Source: Microscilla marina ATCC 23134
Lineage (GTDB): Bacteria; Bacteroidota; Bacteroidia; Cytophagales; Microscillaceae
Assembly: GCF_000169175.1 (NCBI RefSeq)
Contig: NZ_AAWS01000022.1
Span: forward strand, 1 to 64,000
Direction: 5' to 3'
DNA: 64,000 nt
The notes under the pieces were generated by a model. That model saw only the letters and a list, made by a program, of their open reading frames with translations, was not told the DNA's origin and ran no database searches. The position numbers and the translations under genes are program-made. Shown one piece after another: positions 63,353-64,000 of the stretch (position 1 is its first letter; each line of letters opens with the position of its first letter).

Positions 63353-64000
63353 ATGATTGACTACAAAGAAGCAAAACATATCCTTAGGTTGCTAAGGAGC
63401 AATACAATAAGCAATCGTAGCTTGGGATTATTATTATTAGAAACACAAAATGTTCTTCCTATGCTTCAACAAATAGTTGAAGAAGAAATGGGATACAGTT
63501 ATTTATCAAATAACGTACTGTTTAAAAATGTAGGGGTCATTTCAGAAGAGACAATATCTACTATTAACAAAACTGTTGTAGAAATAGTAGAAACAAAACG
63601 TCAAAAAACATCATTTAAATCCAGAGCTCAAAAAATGAAGTCTGTAGATGCAAGTATTACTTTTTCGTTTTGGTTGTTTCGTTTTTTACAAAGTTATTTG
63701 TCAGAATCAATTGAGTTTTTATTTGACCAAGATGAAGCAAGTCTGCAGTACCTTATTTTGGTCAAAGAGCCACTTTTGTGGGATGGCATACAATCAAAAG
63801 TTGAGGCATTAATGCATATAAATGCCTTTATTGAAGCTCAAAATAATCAAGGAATGGATTTAAGATTAGCAAAGAGGACATTAAGTAAAGCAGTAGCAAA
63901 TTCATTAACATATTTTGAACTTGAAATGATTACTAAAGCACCTATTAATTTTGTCATACTCCCCGATCAAAATCTTGAGCAATGGTTTTGCATCCAAAAA
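63353..64000 (+). CDS. Candidate immunity protein, 3' truncated by the window
   Basis: Starts ATG at 63353 and stays open for 216 codons to the window end (MIDYKEAKHILRLLRSNTIS is the start). AT-rich and helical, with Glu/Asn-rich segments. It is 78 bases after the toxin cassette. Immunity is inferred from position. The stop codon is outside the window. Confidence 0.6.
   Translation, partial: MIDYKEAKHILRLLRSNTISNRSLGLLLLETQNVLPMLQQIVEEEMGYSYLSNNVLFKNVGVISEETISTINKTVVEIVETKRQKTSFKSRAQKMKSVDASITFSFWLFRFLQSYLSESIEFLFDQDEASLQYLILVKEPLLWDGIQSKVEALMHINAFIEAQNNQGMDLRLAKRTLSKAVANSLTYFELEMITKAPINFVILPDQNLEQWFCIQK

Noticed and set aside
1-64000. tRNA, rRNA and CRISPR arrays
   Set aside because: I read both strands for T-arm motifs, rRNA-like blocks and evenly spaced short repeats and found none convincing.

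Overview
The window looks like chromosome of a marine Bacteroidota, most likely Cytophagales (the gene set reminds me of Microscilla-type gliding filaments; this is from memory, not a search). Supporting signs are few Shine-Dalgarno sequences, lipoprotein and secreted-protein leaders of Bacteroidota type, a BtuB-BtuG vitamin B12 locus behind a cobalamin riboswitch, a PD40/OmpA protein and many AT-rich intergenic repeats.

Bases 1-26,000 are mostly single genes: an N6-adenine DNA methyltransferase, a cold-shock protein with a basic extension, RpiB, SigZ with a secreted partner, an amidohydrolase, a Crp/Fnr regulator, a PhyH dioxygenase, an orphan ModC-like ATPase, TspO, an alpha/beta hydrolase, an OmpA/PD40 envelope protein, an AhpD-like enzyme, a SiaC (DUF1987) protein, the B12 uptake locus and a BASS transporter. 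The gaps hold dispersed repeats and two elements with terminal inverted repeats and probable target duplications.

Bases 26,000-46,000 hold a 3020-residue modular protein without signal peptide. It is convergent with a DUF4157 (eCIS core) protein whose C-terminus has a Cys-His-Asp arrangement like a transglutaminase-fold effector. Then come a histone-deacetylase-family enzyme, a 1772-residue kinase-ATPase-GAF-SpoIIE signalling protein, an SDR enzyme, an SRPBCC protein and a cold-shock protein.

Bases 46,000-64,000 form the most interesting part: a polymorphic toxin array. A secreted FN3 protein and a full-length secreted Hint-domain toxin are followed by a pair of related immunity genes. At least three 5'-truncated Hint-toxin cassettes follow, each with its own candidate immunity gene. 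Between them lie a defective IS3-family element, a toxin remnant and a pair of membrane proteins. Hint DNA is conserved between cassettes (one 93-bp stretch is identical), while the sequence after the Hint end changes completely and becomes AT-rich. This is the layout expected if the full-length toxin swaps its C-terminus by recombination with silent downstream cassettes. The last immunity candidate runs off the end of the window. I saw no tRNA, rRNA or CRISPR array.
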